DNA of 64,000 nt from contig CP136062.1 in NCBI GenBank assembly GCA_032622095.1, positions 154,562,875-154,626,874 on the forward strand, written 5' to 3'. The translations under genes and the position numbers were made by a program. Positions 41,754-56,700 of the stretch are shown in pieces. The notes beneath the pieces were generated by a model. That model worked only from the letters and a program-made list of their open reading frames with translations, was not told the origin of the DNA and ran no database searches. Origin of the DNA: Siphonodentalium dalli. Lineage: Eukaryota > Mollusca > Scaphopoda > Gadilida > Siphonodentaliidae. Numbering within the stretch: the stretch's first letter is position 1; each line of letters starts with the position of its first letter.

Positions 41754-44700
41754 CGCTTGCAGACGTATTCCGGTGCATGCGGCGCATACAACAATCCTCG
41801 TGAGTGCCCAATAAACATACGTGCAGAATAATAGTATGTGGTGGAATTTTTAGGAAAATTAAAAAAACATACGGGGCAAAATAATAGTATGGGGTGGAAT
41901 TTTGTGGTAAAAATATGAAACTGACTGTAAACATTTGTCCAAAAAAAATCTTCTAAGATGAATTACTGAGGCTTTGGGAGGACGTGTATTGGTTTGAGTC
42001 ACCGAGCTTCTAATTTCTAAAAAAAAACAAAAATAATAACTTTGAAAAAAAAGTTTGCTTTTTAAACAATATTTGTTCTAAATTCAATAAAATTGAATTC
42101 AATTAGATAAGTGGAAACCCTATATTTGTTAGACCTGAAGGTTTAAAGCTGCACTGAATCAAGCCCATTGTGACTGTATGATAAAAACGATGTATATGTA
42201 CCACGAAAATAGGAAACTTGATCATTAGTTGACACTATTCAACGTACCAATATGAAATGTTCGTAGAAATAAATGTTATGCTGTGGTTAAATAGTTAATG
42301 TATTTATATTGTAGTGGTGAAGTCATCAATAACTAATGGATTAACCCATTCTCGGATCATAGATTGTTTTGTCAAAGTTCAAATAAATTTTGAATGAAAA
42401 AACGTACCGCAGTTATTTCATACGCATTGACAATTTCATAACGAAACGATACCGGAAGTAGGTCTTGCACACTCGTCTACCGGTAATTCCAACGAATTAA
42501 TTAATAATAGTTACAAATTACAATGGAATTATGCCTAATTTGTTTTAATTACCAACAACAAAAATATCATTGTTGGTTTTCTTCCAATATAATAGAGATT
42601 TAGATATTTAAAAAAAAAATCTCAAAATAAAAAGTTTAGAGTCGGCGGTTTAAAATAGGGTCGGTCGGGTTAGCGGAAACAAACGTATATATTTTTTAGG
42701 CCTTATATATTCGTGGCTCTCTATGGATATATAAGAGAATGCATTGGCACATGGTTTTCGCAAAATTTCAGGAAGCTCCAGCCATGGAATGGTTTATACC
42801 ACAAGACAGCGAGAGGACTGTGTGATTAAAATTATCAGTGAGGTCACTAAATCTCAATGTTTCTCTTCACAGGAAATCTCTGTAGATATAACCGACCGTC
42901 AGCCAACAGACCATCCTAATGGGATTCCGTACAAACTAATAGCCGAGGCATGCATTCCGTCAATCAACATTGACGACATCGGATCGATATTTGAGGAGCA
43001 CAGAGTTGTGAAAAATCTCAGTGTCTGGCAGCACTTCCATCAGGTATAAAAATAAAATTTAAATTTAATTTACAAATATATTATGCATTTAGTTCAGTGT
43101 TTCAGACTGATAGTTCAGCATTTAGGCAGTATTCTTGCTTGAAAAATGTTATATTCAACTATAAAATCACACTTTGGATAAGATTATTCGGTTTGATCTT
43201 TTGAAGAACCCAGGAGACTGTTTCACATTATTTTAAACAAAATAAATGTTTTCAACTTAGGCTAAATAAGTAGAAAATACAGGCATATCCCTCATCACTG
43301 AAAAGTTCTTTAAAAAGCCTTGTCTAACATTGTTTTCAATATTTTCCATTACAAATATTGGATTTGAAAAAGAAAAGGAGTTTTGTTTTTGTTTCTGGAG
43401 TGTTTTTCAGATTTTGAGAACAAAAATAAAAATAAATAGCCTCCCTCATCTTAAAATTGAGATCTCATTTCCTGAGAACACACATATGTTATTTGAATGG
43501 CCTCGACTTAGATATACATAGATTTTGAAACTTTATTATTCTAACTTATAGCCTGTTATACATTATACTAACTTACTGCTTTGTTATACATTATCAAAAA
43601 TTGCGAATCCCCATAAAATTTATCATTTCCATGTTTCCTGTCTTAACTATACATGTATTATCTCTTAATATACCATGTTTTTAATTCTTATTATACCAGT
43701 TTTATCTGTCTATTGTTATTTATATTTTAGTTATTCTCTATTTCCTGTGTTAAAATGTAACGAAAAAAATTGTCCAACAATGTTCACCTTATTAATGAAA
43801 TAACAGGTTAGTAACAGTTCTGAGTGGCGTCAGATATTTCAGGGGTTAACATAACTTATTATCAGACCTGAAACTAGATCAGGTTTTCCCAGCGACGTTC
43901 AACGTCACAACGTCTTGACCAATCAAAGCACATTTCATATAATAAAACATGGAGTTATTGCAATGTTTCTTGGTTGTCAGCCCATGGAAGTCAATATTAA
44001 CCTCGGCCTGTGGCCTTGGTGAATATTGACTTCCTTGGGTTGACAATTCCTTGTGTCAACCTCGAAACAATGCGTTAATTGTATAGTAACGACATCAATA
44101 TATTCTGATGGTAGTGCAATTTTCTATGAACCGAAAACCACTATATACTGATAAGAAGGGCCAGTCCGAAGAGTGTTCAGTTTGGGGAGGTTTTAATGTA
44201 ATCAACTCTCACCTCTCAGCCTGTTATTTAACCCTTTACCCAACAAACCGGCCAAAACCGGCCAAATAAAGCTTCAACAGCCTAAAATATCTTCGGTCTG
44301 TCTCAATAAAACCATACAAATATGGATATCATTGGAACCGGCCCCTTGACCACATTGTGATAGTTACAGTTATGCCCTGTGCCAATGCATTCTCTTATAT
44401 ATGCGAGTCGACCATAGGTCGCCTCGCATATATCAGAGAATGCATTGGGCTAAAAAAAATCTTTTTTTAACACTTTTTACCATTTTTCTTACATTCTTTA
44501 ACAATTTTATAATTTTTAATGTGTTAAGCCAATGCATTCTCTTATATATGCGAGGCGACCTATGGTCGACTCGCATATATAAGAGAATGCATTGGCACAG
44601 GGCCGTTCTGTTGGGTAAAGGGTTAAAACTGTTATTTCCATCTGCAGCAAGAAGAGAGTAGTGGTGGAGTATTCGCTGAAGAAGAGAGGAAATTTGTCTT

Positions 44701-47700
44701 CAGTAACGTCATTGTCGGCAGAAAAGCTTCAGCAAGATTCAAGATCTCCAACATCAATAAGGTCTGTACGGTGACTGTACCATAACTTCTTATCATATTA
44801 TCATAAGGTCTGTACGGTGACTGTACCATAACTTCTTATCATAAGGTGTGTATGGTGACTGTACCATAACTTCTTATCATAAGGTCTGTACGGTGACTGT
44901 ACCATAACGTCTTATCATAAGGTCTGTACAGTGACTATACCATAACTTCTTATCATAAGGTGTGTATGGTGACTGTACCATAACTTCTTATTATAAGGTC
45001 TGTACGGTGACTGTACCATAACGTCTTATCATAAGGTATGTACGGTGACTGTACCATAACTTCTTATCATACGGTCTGTACAGTGACTGTACCATAACTT
45101 CTTATCATAAGGTCTGTACGGTGACTGTACCATAATTTATTATCATAAGGTCTGTACGGTGACTATACCATAACTTCTTATCATAAGGTCTGTACGGTGA
45201 CTGTACCATAACTTCTCTCTTCTTAACTACCATTTCCTATGAATTTCCCTGATAAAATTGGCGATAACGAATTGGCCATACCATACTGACCCGGTTCAAA
45301 GCCCATGTCCGTGTTTAGGCCCACCCATATCTTTTGACCAAATTCCATGCACAGGGGTATATTCGTGTTTAAGCCCACCCCAAATTTTGTCAATTCCAGC
45401 AATGGTAAGTAAGTATTTGCTAATGATACTCCCCAAATAAATAATTCCAATATAACGGGAAGTATATTCGCAAACGAATAACATCTTATCTGTATCATTA
45501 CTACAGTTGCGATGCAAGGCGCGCATGACGTCCATAACTGGTTCAAAATCAATGACTGAACTTATGTCACATGCAAACGTGTGCAAAATCAAAACAACAT
45601 TCCAATGAACAATGTATATTCTTGCGCACTATCAAAAAATAGTTCCGAATTTTTATTATTTATCCCTACCGGTATTTGATTGTGGTTAATATAGTAAAAC
45701 TTATCACAAAGTAACCAATATATATTTGTTGTGTATTTATTATATAATTATTTTAAAAATGCAGGTGTAAGAGATTTTGTCCATTGAATTCAATTTACGT
45801 TAGACATATGTGCATGTAATTGCAGGTTGGGAGAATAATTTAGCAAATCAAGCTAATCGTGTGACAAAGATACACTTGCAGGTTGGGAGAATTTACTCAA
45901 GAAAGCTAATTGTCGGACACAAATCCAACATATATCTGAATTATGCAGTTAAGCGATATGCAATTAACTGATATTGACTGTAATAGCTCTAATTTATCAC
46001 TAAATCAATATTTTTATTTTAGGTTCCCGTTGATGTTAACTTCACATTGAAGACACAGGCTGTAAAACATGCTAATAAGAATATTGAGATATTTGAGGTC
46101 GATCCACCAAGACTTCAGATCGGAACACACAGTCACATCTATGTTAACGTGACCTTTACCCCTCCATCAATGCAAACGTACACCACAACATTCGAGGCAG
46201 CCATTGAGGGTGTAGCACAGAATCAGGCAAAGGGCAAATCACTGATATTCGAGATATGTGGTGATGGGAATTTGCCAAGAATAGCTATCGCCAAGCCAAC
46301 CATTCGAAACAAGAGAGGACAACCTCTGTTGCTGTTTAAGAAAATGCTGCTGGGAAGAACGGAGGCTCTGCCTTTAACGCTCATCAATGATGGATTTCTA
46401 CCGAGCAAGGTGAGACTGAAAATTCATGATATTTAACCTTGTCTTTATACTTTGGAATGATCTATTATTCATTTGGAGGGATGTTGAGATGATAAAAGCT
46501 AACTGCAGATAAATAAATGTGCAGAAGGAGCTATTTATTGAGGGAAATGTTTAGATAATAAGTTCAACAAACGACCTACAGTCGTTTTTTAAACTCATGA
46601 AAATGCTCGATTCGCTAGGGCCCTATTTATGGGGGTATTGATTTTGATTTGAATCTTCTGTTCTAATTCTACCATCATATGACATCAAGTGAATCTCTTC
46701 ACACATGTACACCCATTGTTCTATGTATGCATAACGGTTCCCTTAGGGCCTTGGATTCAAGGAATGGTCTTGAATTCAATGAGTTCAAGCTGGAAAATCT
46801 TAAAATTGCACATGTAGACATTGAAAAGCCTTGAATTCCCATGAGAAAAGGAGTTCTCGTAGTGAGCGTAATTAATTGCACAGTATTTTCCCCAGTTTAC
46901 GCTGACACTCCCTGACTGCGATGATCCCAGGGAAAATCCTTGCATTTGATTCATATATGCTTTGAAAATCTGTCAAAAATGTTGCAAAACAGCCTTGAAT
47001 AACCTTGAGTTTGACCTATCGTTGACTGAACCCTGACTATATATACAGTAATGCTCTAAGTAATGGACTTCTTAACCACAGCCATATTTCCGACTAAATC
47101 CTGAAAAGTTACCCATAATTCTGCTGTGGTTAAGAAGTCAATTACTTAGAGCATTACTGTATCTTTTATGTCAGCCGTGTTCTCTGTTCTCTAGGTTGCC
47201 ATTGACCTGATAGATCCAGATAAAGCATTCTCCATAAAAGCTACAGGAGACACGAGGGCTGTCATGCCAGAAAAAGATTCTGACCAAGGTACACATAGAT
47301 GTAACATGTTATATTAATATCTTCATCTTATAAATACATACGATATCTACCCATTTGTTTGGTTCAGCTATGGCTACAAGTTATCCATTTTTAGTGGATT
47401 CTCTTATATATGCGAGTCTCCCATATGGAGCCTCGCATATATAAGAGAATTACGCGAGGCTCCCTATGGGAGACTCGCATATATAAGAAAATTCATTGGC
47501 ACAGCATTGTCACTAAATTTTCGGATGCCTAGATCTAGGCATGGAAGGGTTAAATATTTAGAAGCCCAATACAGAATGTTGTAAAGGTATGGTTGACAGC
47601 ATATTTTAGTTTGCCAGTTGAATTGTGGTTGACAGCCACACATACACCTACAGGCCTTGAAATAGTGTGTCTGTCCTTTGCAGAATGAGGTCCCCAGAGG

Positions 47701-50700
47701 GTGAATTTAGTGACTCTTTCTTACACAGTGGGCTAGCATCATTAAATTCAGCCTCTGGGGACCTCATTCTGCTTTAAGCCTCATCTTCTGGGAAGTATCT
47801 ATATAGTTTCAAATTAACATTGTTTTCAGTTACTTTTCCCTTCTGTTCAGTTTCTATATCCCCTTATTTGCAGAAGATAAAATGCATAATTGAATATCAC
47901 CAACTTCAACGTGAATTTGGTGATGTCAGCACATTTCAGGGCTTGCCATCTTTATAATTTTGTGGAAAGTATTATGAATTTTCGTTTTCTTTTTACAGAA
48001 GTGAAGAAAAGACCCCATGCAGCATCTGTGGTGATTAACGTCGGGGAGACGGCTTCGTTTGACGTTCTGTTCTGCCCCACAGTCGTTCAGCGAACACAGG
48101 GCCACATACGGTTATCAGTGGTGGATAACCAGTATGAGGATTCGATCATACAGTTAGTCGGGGAAGGCTACGAGGATGAGATATCCATTGATAACCTGAG
48201 AGGCATCCCATCAGCTGTGGATCCGGAGGATGAAGAGGGAAATAATGCTGATGATAATGTAGCAGGTATAACCAAATAAAATTCAGGCATATGTTAGAAG
48301 CCAATTGGAACTGAAATGGTGAAGTTTGCATGTTTTTCCTTTATTTATGGTACCCAAGATTTCTTAAACGTTGATTTGGTGTGGGTACCCACAATTTCCA
48401 AACCTTGTCTTGTCATATGCCACTTAAAGAATTATTTAATTAAATTATTAATCTTTTAATCTAGCTGAATAAGTTTTTACTTTTCCTTTCCTAGCTATCA
48501 TGGGCCAACTCATTTTGTTTATAATCATGTCAAATAAAAAACTGTATAATAAGTAAGTAAATCATGTATGGGAGTGATAGGATAAGTATATTATTGATGA
48601 ATAAATAGATATCGTGGGCATAACCTGGGAAAATCTTTGTTTTTCTTTTGCCAGACAAGTGCATTTTTTTTTAATCTTATAATATTCATTTAATTTCATA
48701 TACCGTATTCTCGCGGGTATAAGCCCACTTTCGGGCATAAGACCACCCCAGTATTTTCACTAGAAGTAAGTTTTCGAGGTATAAGACCACCCCCTCCTAG
48801 GCCCTAACCATAACCCCTCCAAACGGGTTTATTCCATGCAAAAGGGTATATTCAAGTTTAGGCCCACTCCAAATTTTGTTCAATTTCAGCGGTGGTAAGT
48901 AAGTATTTGATATCAGCTTGTAGACAGAAAAAAAGATTGACGAACTCGAGAAATATAATATTTATATTCAAAACGGAAAATTATAATTCATAGGCAAGTG
49001 AGAATATTCAATAAAATAAGATAAAGTGAATCTTAAAATCTTATTTGTTTATTAAATTATACTTCCCGGGGAAACAAATAATTAACAGACATCAAATACA
49101 AATGAACCGAGTCGCTAACAGCGTATATAATTATGTAGCTTCAAGTTCAAAAGCCATGCGCGGCTGTGCGCTTTGCGTGTCTGTCCAACTACAGTACTGT
49201 AAAAACATATTTTTCGCGTTCAGTGACAACGTCGGTATGTTCCTTCATGTAACCAAACACAGAGAACTGGCTTCCTGGTTATGTAAACACACAGTTGGTA
49301 TAAAAAGAAGCAGAAGGGGAACTTGTCATTGAACAACAATGTCTTCCAAACTATAAACGTAATGTACTCGAAACCTAAATAAAGGTTATTGACATTAACA
49401 TTTTTAAGCTGCATTTTGTTCACGTTTTACAGTATAAACAGTTTAGGAGCGATAACTCTATTTATTAAAACACGTGCTTTTTAGCAGAAATACAACTCTT
49501 TTGTCAGTACTGTTAGTGTTAAATAATTACACTCACTGGCTTTTGTCAAACATGCAATTAGTCGCTATTGTAACATCCTCTATGTGGACAACGGATCACG
49601 AATAAAGCGTCGGGTTTATTAGTTTCCTAATCGGATTAAGTCTGAACATTGATATAAACTATAGACTACTAGTACTATAGACTATAGATGCGGGATTCAT
49701 GCATTGATGTACACAATGTAAGTTATGTAACCTCATAAGCTGTATTGTTTTCTCATTCTGAATAGCGATTGGATTTCTCAGTTAAATTTTTTAACGCCCA
49801 CTTTCCATTGATTGACATATGAAGCACAACATTCTTGTTTTAATGTCAACAGAAACTAAATATTTTACGGAATGCAGGACTCCGTTTACGAAACGATTAT
49901 CGGAATATAAATCCCCATTGTAATTCCCAAATAATTTATCTAGACAAAGTTTTACATACGTTTCTAGGCATATATATATATTCTTATACTGTGTTATGTA
50001 TCACATGTGTTATTTTGACTGTTCGTTTCTGTGCATATTTTCTGTGTAAGATTTCCAATTCAATGTTAATTCTGTATCGACCACGTGCGAAACCGAAACT
50101 AAATGTGGGGAAATCCCAGCTTTCTGGTAAAGTTACGTTTACTTATACCTCGAAATGCAGAAATGAGATATGTTCGATATACTTACGCTAAATATACTTA
50201 CTCATCCATCGTCCAACGCCATATTTTCTCAATTTTTTCCGGGGTATAAGACCACCCATGCCTTTTCAAGCTATTTACTCCCTAGGCCCCCTGGGCTTAT
50301 ACCCGCGATAATACGGTAGATATAAAGGAGTAGGATCTGTCTGTTGACGAGTTTTCTCCCAGACCCCTGGATCAATGTCAACCATATTTGGTGTGGTGAC
50401 TTGCGGTACCCCGGCGGATGTTGTGACAGTGTTAGTTTTTCAAAATGTTGATATATAAAAAAATAATATACTTTTCTTAAAAATGTTTTTTGTTTGTTAA
50501 ATTGAGCCAGGAGCTCAATCTGGAAAAAAAATTAGAAGTTTGTACAGGGCTCATATGCCACTGAATAAAGGCTCCCAAATGGGAGCCTGTTTCAGCTAGT
50601 TTCATGTTTTGAGGTACTGAAAATATTCATAAAGTTATCAAACATTGTTGTTTGAATAATTTAATATCTTATTTTATTTGTAATAGCTGCAAAACCAAAT

Positions 50701-53700
50701 CTACTTAAGTTTGGAGACTGCTATATCAATGAGCCAAGAACACTGTCATTCACACTGACAAACCACTCCAAAACAGACTGTGTGAGATTCATATGGCCGG
50801 AGGATCCAGACCTGAAATTCTCACCACAGATAGGACACCTTCATCCAGGATCCTCCAAGGACATATCTGTGACCTTCAAATCAGAACAGCCAAAAGCCAT
50901 CGCAGAACAACAAGTCATGTGCAAAGTGTCCAAAATCACTTTTGACAAGCCAATTGATCAGGTAAGATATCCGTTATATATAAGTAGGTTGTTGTAGTTC
51001 ATTCACCTTCAAGTTTGGCTGGAAATAACTCAAATTTTAGTTTTGTTCGAAATGACAGGCACCAATTAGTTTGAGTGGGTCATTAATAATTTTGTGCCCC
51101 TCTAATAAATTTTCACGATGCTTTGTGTTACAGGACATTTCAGATATCTAATACACTAAAATTATTTGATGAAACTTTGAAAAATATGAAGTAGATCTTC
51201 TCGAATTTGGTTCATACCCTTTTCTCGCTAATAAACTACTATAAATAGAGGATCTCACATGAGTTTCTATTTTATACGGAATTTATCAACCGAGTTCACT
51301 AAATTCGATTTGAGCCGAGGTTTACCGAGGCTCAAATAGAATTTAGTGGACGACGTTGATAAATTACGTATAAAATAGAACGAGTTTGAGATACCTTTTA
51401 TCACATGATCAAATAAACCCGAAGCAACGCGCAATATTCATCGAAAACAACAATCATAAACTACAGCGATCGCAAGTTATTTGAAGAACGCCGTGACGTC
51501 ATCGCACGCGCTGATATTAAACGTGTCTATTACCGATAATTATGAAACTGCTTTTATGGCCAAATTATGTGATAAATATAATTCTATGAATGTGCCAAAT
51601 ACGACTTTTAATTATGAGCCCTGGATGGTGAATACTGAAAAACACAAAACTGGCCAATATTTGTTTACATATTAACCATGACATGTGTTGCATACTTGAT
51701 AGGGCATGTACGTTCATTAAAACTTGCAACTACACTACCGACCAGCTAGCATTTTTAGCTGTACAATGTAGATAAATCAGCATGTGTCATATTGACATGC
51801 ATCAGTTATTTGAGTATATTCGGCCGGTCATTGACCATGACCGGATGCTTATTTCTGCGCTTTACCTATAAATTTACTGTTCAGAGATTCAACTGGCTTA
51901 TAATGTTTAATTATCAAATTGTTAGTTATCAATATCAAACATTTCAATATGTTCCCAAATGCTGACAATTAACATCTATGGATTCTTCTGTTTTATTTTT
52001 TACTGGTCATTTTTCCTTTGCAGATATCTGACTGGGATGATAGAATTCGAACAGTTAAATGGATTGATATAGCACATTCACCTTCCTTAACTGGTGCTGA
52101 AGGGTAAGTTTATAAAGCATTGTTCCATGAGTTAATGAATGTTGAAAGTTTATGCTACATAACTGTCGATGAAAGTATTTCCCTTCTTAAGTCGTTTTTA
52201 TTACCAAAGATGAAAACAAAGAAAAAACCTCCTAATTGCCAACAGTTGTATACAGACTTGACATCGAAGCTTCAAATTTAAACCATAAATTTACTTAAAT
52301 TGGTCCCTTTATCATGGTTTACCAAGATTTACCAATGATAATTATAAACAATAATCACCTACAAATTGTATGTTCAGAAAAATAAAATCAATTTTATATT
52401 CATCATGCCTTCTCTCCATTTTAGTGGACTCAAATCTCGACCAACGACGCCAATCCGCACCAGACCTGCTAAGAAGAAGGTCGTGGAGACGGAGGCTGAG
52501 CCGACATTTAATGAGGTCGCCGATTCCTCAAGGAATATCGAGCTTCTGGTGTCGGCAGTGGCTGCATACACTCAGTTCAACTGTAAGACTGAAGCCATCC
52601 ACTTCAAGGACACCCTCATGTTCCAGACCAGAGTCTATGAGTAAGTCTAAGCCTGCATATAGTGTGTCATGACATTTATGACTGTGGGAGAATCCATCCA
52701 GTATAGAGGGGGTTAGTAATGATGGTGGTACTCATTCAGTTACATTTGATCTTGATCTATGCATGAAACATAGCAAGATCAAGCCTGAGTTTAGTGTGCC
52801 TGTCATTTGCAGAATGAGGTCCCCAGAGGGTGAATTTAGTGACGCTATCCCACATAGCGGGTTAGCATCACTAAATTCACCCTCTGGGGACCTCATTCTG
52901 CGCTGGAAAGTTTCTTTATTATCAAATTTCTATAAAAACTTCTTCACATAAATTCTATCTCTCTTTTTGTTTAGTTTCTCTATATCCCCAAATTGGCAGG
53001 CAACACATTGCATAATCGAGGTTCCCAATGGGTGTACATCACAATATTCACCATTTTGGAACTTGAATCTCAGTCTATGTCTCCCGTAGCAGATGAGGTC
53101 ATGCAGAATGAGGTTCCCAGAAGGTGAATTTGTTAATGCTAGCCCCCTTTGTGAGATAGCATCACTAAATTCACCCTCTGGGGACCTCATTCTGCAAATG
53201 ACAGACACACTAGACTCAGGCTTGAGCGAGATGTGATTTGATATTAAAACTTCTTATCTTGACAACAAATGCAACGAAATAGCTCTGGCAAAAAACTCAC
53301 TTACTTACAGAATATTAGGTCTAGGTCTTCCAGGGATCAACACTTTATAAAAACAGCCAAATTAAAACAAGTTTTATTGTCTCCTGAACAATTACCAAAT
53401 CGACTTACGTCCTTTGAACTGTAAGGTGAGTCAGGTGACCACTCCTTCCCAGCAGACGGGCGCTATTGCTCTCACAATTTTCAATTCACAGTTGCTCAAA
53501 TTTGCACTCATCCCTCTTGCTTATGGTAGCTGTAAACATTGAATCAATGTTGGAACTACTTGAAAATTTACTTAGATCCTGTCCCGTTTCCATTCAATTA
53601 TGGACATGTGAAAGTGTAACTGGACATAATGTCAATCCCACAATGACATATTGTTTGAGACAACCCCAACTTATGATTAAATTATGGGAGCAATTGCAAC

Positions 53701-56700
53701 GTCTTCTGAATTGCGGGAGTAAATAAGTCCTCATGGGAAGGACTGGTTGATGATATATCAAATTTCAAGACTATATTTTGGTGCTTGTATTCTATGATTG
53801 TTTCTTATTTTCTTCAGATTGACACTTGAAAACAAGGGACAAGTACAAATGGATTACAACTGGCAGGTTGTCATGGAGAATTTCACACCAGTTCTGCAGC
53901 GACAAGTGACGTTTTTCTCAGAGGGAGAGAGACCTGAATCTCGCGTCGGGTTGGAAGAATCAAGCTACGTACCATTCATGGTGGAACCATCCTATGGAAC
54001 AGTGCCCGCCGGCAAGAAAGAAACTGTGGCTGTGAAATTCTCTCCCCTTGATAGTAATGATTACGAGGGGAGACTCATTTGCAGGTGAGGATCGATCGTT
54101 CATTGAAAATTTGTATTGCCACTGCTAGTCAAGATACATCATACACTGTTCAGTACCACGAGTTAACCCTTCAATGACTGGAGCTTCCTGAAATATTTTG
54201 AAAACCCTATGCCAATGCATTTTCTTATATATGCAAGTCTCCCATATATAAGAGAATACATTGGCCTAACAATATTTACCTTCACCTTGTAAGCCAGTGC
54301 ATTCTATTGTAAATGTGAGGCCCTCTATGGGAGACTCACATATATAAGAAAATTCACTGGCATATGATCTCTGATGCTGCACCAGCGCAGCTCCCGTCAT
54401 GAAAGGGTTAACACTTCATCTTTGTTGTGCTATATTCATTTTATTGGCGAATTAAAATTTCCGGAAATTAATTGAGTACTTATGGGAGCATGCGCAATAT
54501 TTATCATTATCAAAAACTTCACATGGCCCGCTTTGATTTATTATATATAGAGAGCGGTATTGGACCAGTAAAATAGGTTGGCATGACATTCCACACATCA
54601 TAGTTGTCCATCATGCTCACTGGTTGGAAAACAACTGCTTTTGTCGTCTTTTGCTGGAAATACAACTTATGTTGTCAAATTTCAAGTTACATATCTTGTT
54701 ATGTTTAACTCTTAGCATATATCAGAGAATACATTGGCCTAACTATATATAACATTGACCTTGTAAGCCAGTGCATTCTCTTATAAATATATGTGAGGCT
54801 CCCTATCGGAAACTTAAATATATAAGAGAATGCTTGGCACAGGATTTTTAATGCACCAGTGCAGCTCCCATCATGAATGGGTTAATAATAACTTTATTTG
54901 ACTTCAATATGGTTCTTTATATTTCTAGCATTGCCAACTTGGACAAATCTGAACAAGGACCTGTGATTGGTGTGAAAGGTAAAAGCGTCATGCCTTATTG
55001 TCACTTTGAGCTGGAGGACTCGGACTACATCTCGGGGTCGCGCAGAAATCCCGAGATGCACGGTCCAGGTGGCGCTCCATCGGGATCGACATTGGATCTC
55101 AACACGCGGGTGCTCGAGTTCAACAACATCGGTGTCAGCGTGAAGAGTAGAAGGTAAGACTACAATTGATTTATCTATTACCCTTTCATGATGGGAGCAG
55201 CGCTGGTCCAGCATTAAAGATCATGTGCCAGTGCATTCTCTTATATATGCGAGTCTCCCATAGGAAGCCTCCATATATAAGAGAATGCACAGGCTTACCA
55301 GGTCACACTCATGACAGAATTAAGGCATTAAATATGGTCTTTCTCTTCCTATAACAATTTTTCTATAGTTTCCTTTCTAAAAATAAGAAATATGAAGCAA
55401 AGACCCCTGTCTGGAAACGCTTCTATCAATTAATATTGATTTTATATCTAATTTTCTTGCATAATACATACAATCAATTTGTGACATGTTTAGGCTCACC
55501 GAAACATTCACAGCATATAGGAAGCGGATAACTCTTATCTCTGAGATCGCCTGAAAGTTTTATGACGGCCTGTTCTGAAAATAGGAAAGAAAAATGTCCC
55601 AGTTGATTGTTATTATTTTGGAAAGTTTTGATATAAAATCAATATTAGTTGATTTTTGGGACATATTGACTCATATTCAAGCCTTGAATTTGTGTATCTG
55701 ACATTTGCAGAATGAGGTCCACGTAGTGTGAATTTAGTGATGTGCAGGCAAGCATCACCAAATTCATCCTCTGGGGACCTCATTCTGCTTAGGCCTCATC
55801 TTCTGGGAAGTATCTATTGTCTCAAATTAACATTGTTTTTTCTCTGTTTCCCTTCTGTTCAGTTTCTATATCCCCTAATTTGCAGAAGATATAATGCATA
55901 ATCGAGGTGACCATCACCAATTTCAACTGGGGATCTTCACTCTGATCCTATAGTAGTATTTATTTTGAACTTATAAATAAGATGGCCTTTGTCTTTTCAT
56001 TATTTTATCATATGACATAAATTATTATTATTTATCTTATTTAAAAATAATTATTATAGCTGCCTGTAATAGTTGTTCCTATGTTTTGCAGGATGTTCAG
56101 CGTTGTGAACCCAACAAACACACCATTTTCATTTGAATGGATATGTGAAGATGAACTGGATCCAAAAAATCCACAGTGCTTCCAGTGTGTTGTACAGAAG
56201 GGGGTCATAAAGGGAGGAAAACAAGCCACAGTAAGTTCTATAACCAGCAGAGGGTCATAAAGGGAGGAAAACAATTCACCGTAAGTTACATAACCATGAG
56301 GAGGGGGTCATAAATGGATGAAAACAATTCACCGTAAGTTCCATAACCATGAGGGGGGGGGGGGGGGTCATAATTGGAGGAAAACAATTTACCGTAAGTT
56401 CTATAACCAGGAGGGGGTCATAAAGGGAGAAAATTAATTCATCGTAAGTTCTATATAACCAGCAGGGGGTCATTAAGGGAATAAAACACTAAATTATATT
56501 TTCAGAAGGAGAGAAAAACAATTCAGGGTATCACTAGATTGGGGCTGATAATTCTCTTATTAATTAGCTATAGGTAATCAGCTGCAAAAAGTAGAAAGCT
56601 GCCCGCATCATAAGTAACAAAAGTCGGCCAATAAGTAAAAAAAATCGGCCAATAAGTAGAAGCTGCCAATAAATCGACGGTAACTTAAATGACATCATAG

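Noticed and set aside
41597-41934. ORFs with long Gly or Pro runs
   Set aside because: They read through the run of 37 G and its surroundings inside a transposable element.
52930-53208. Recurrent ORFs with CRMRSPEGEFSDAI-type peptides
   Set aside because: They are translations of the gaatgaggtcccc palindrome family and not a protein family.
53466-53726. 86-codon ORF between exons 20 and 21 as an extra HYDIN exon
   Set aside because: Exons 20 and 21 already join in phase with the expected sequence, and this ORF has no ASH-like pattern.
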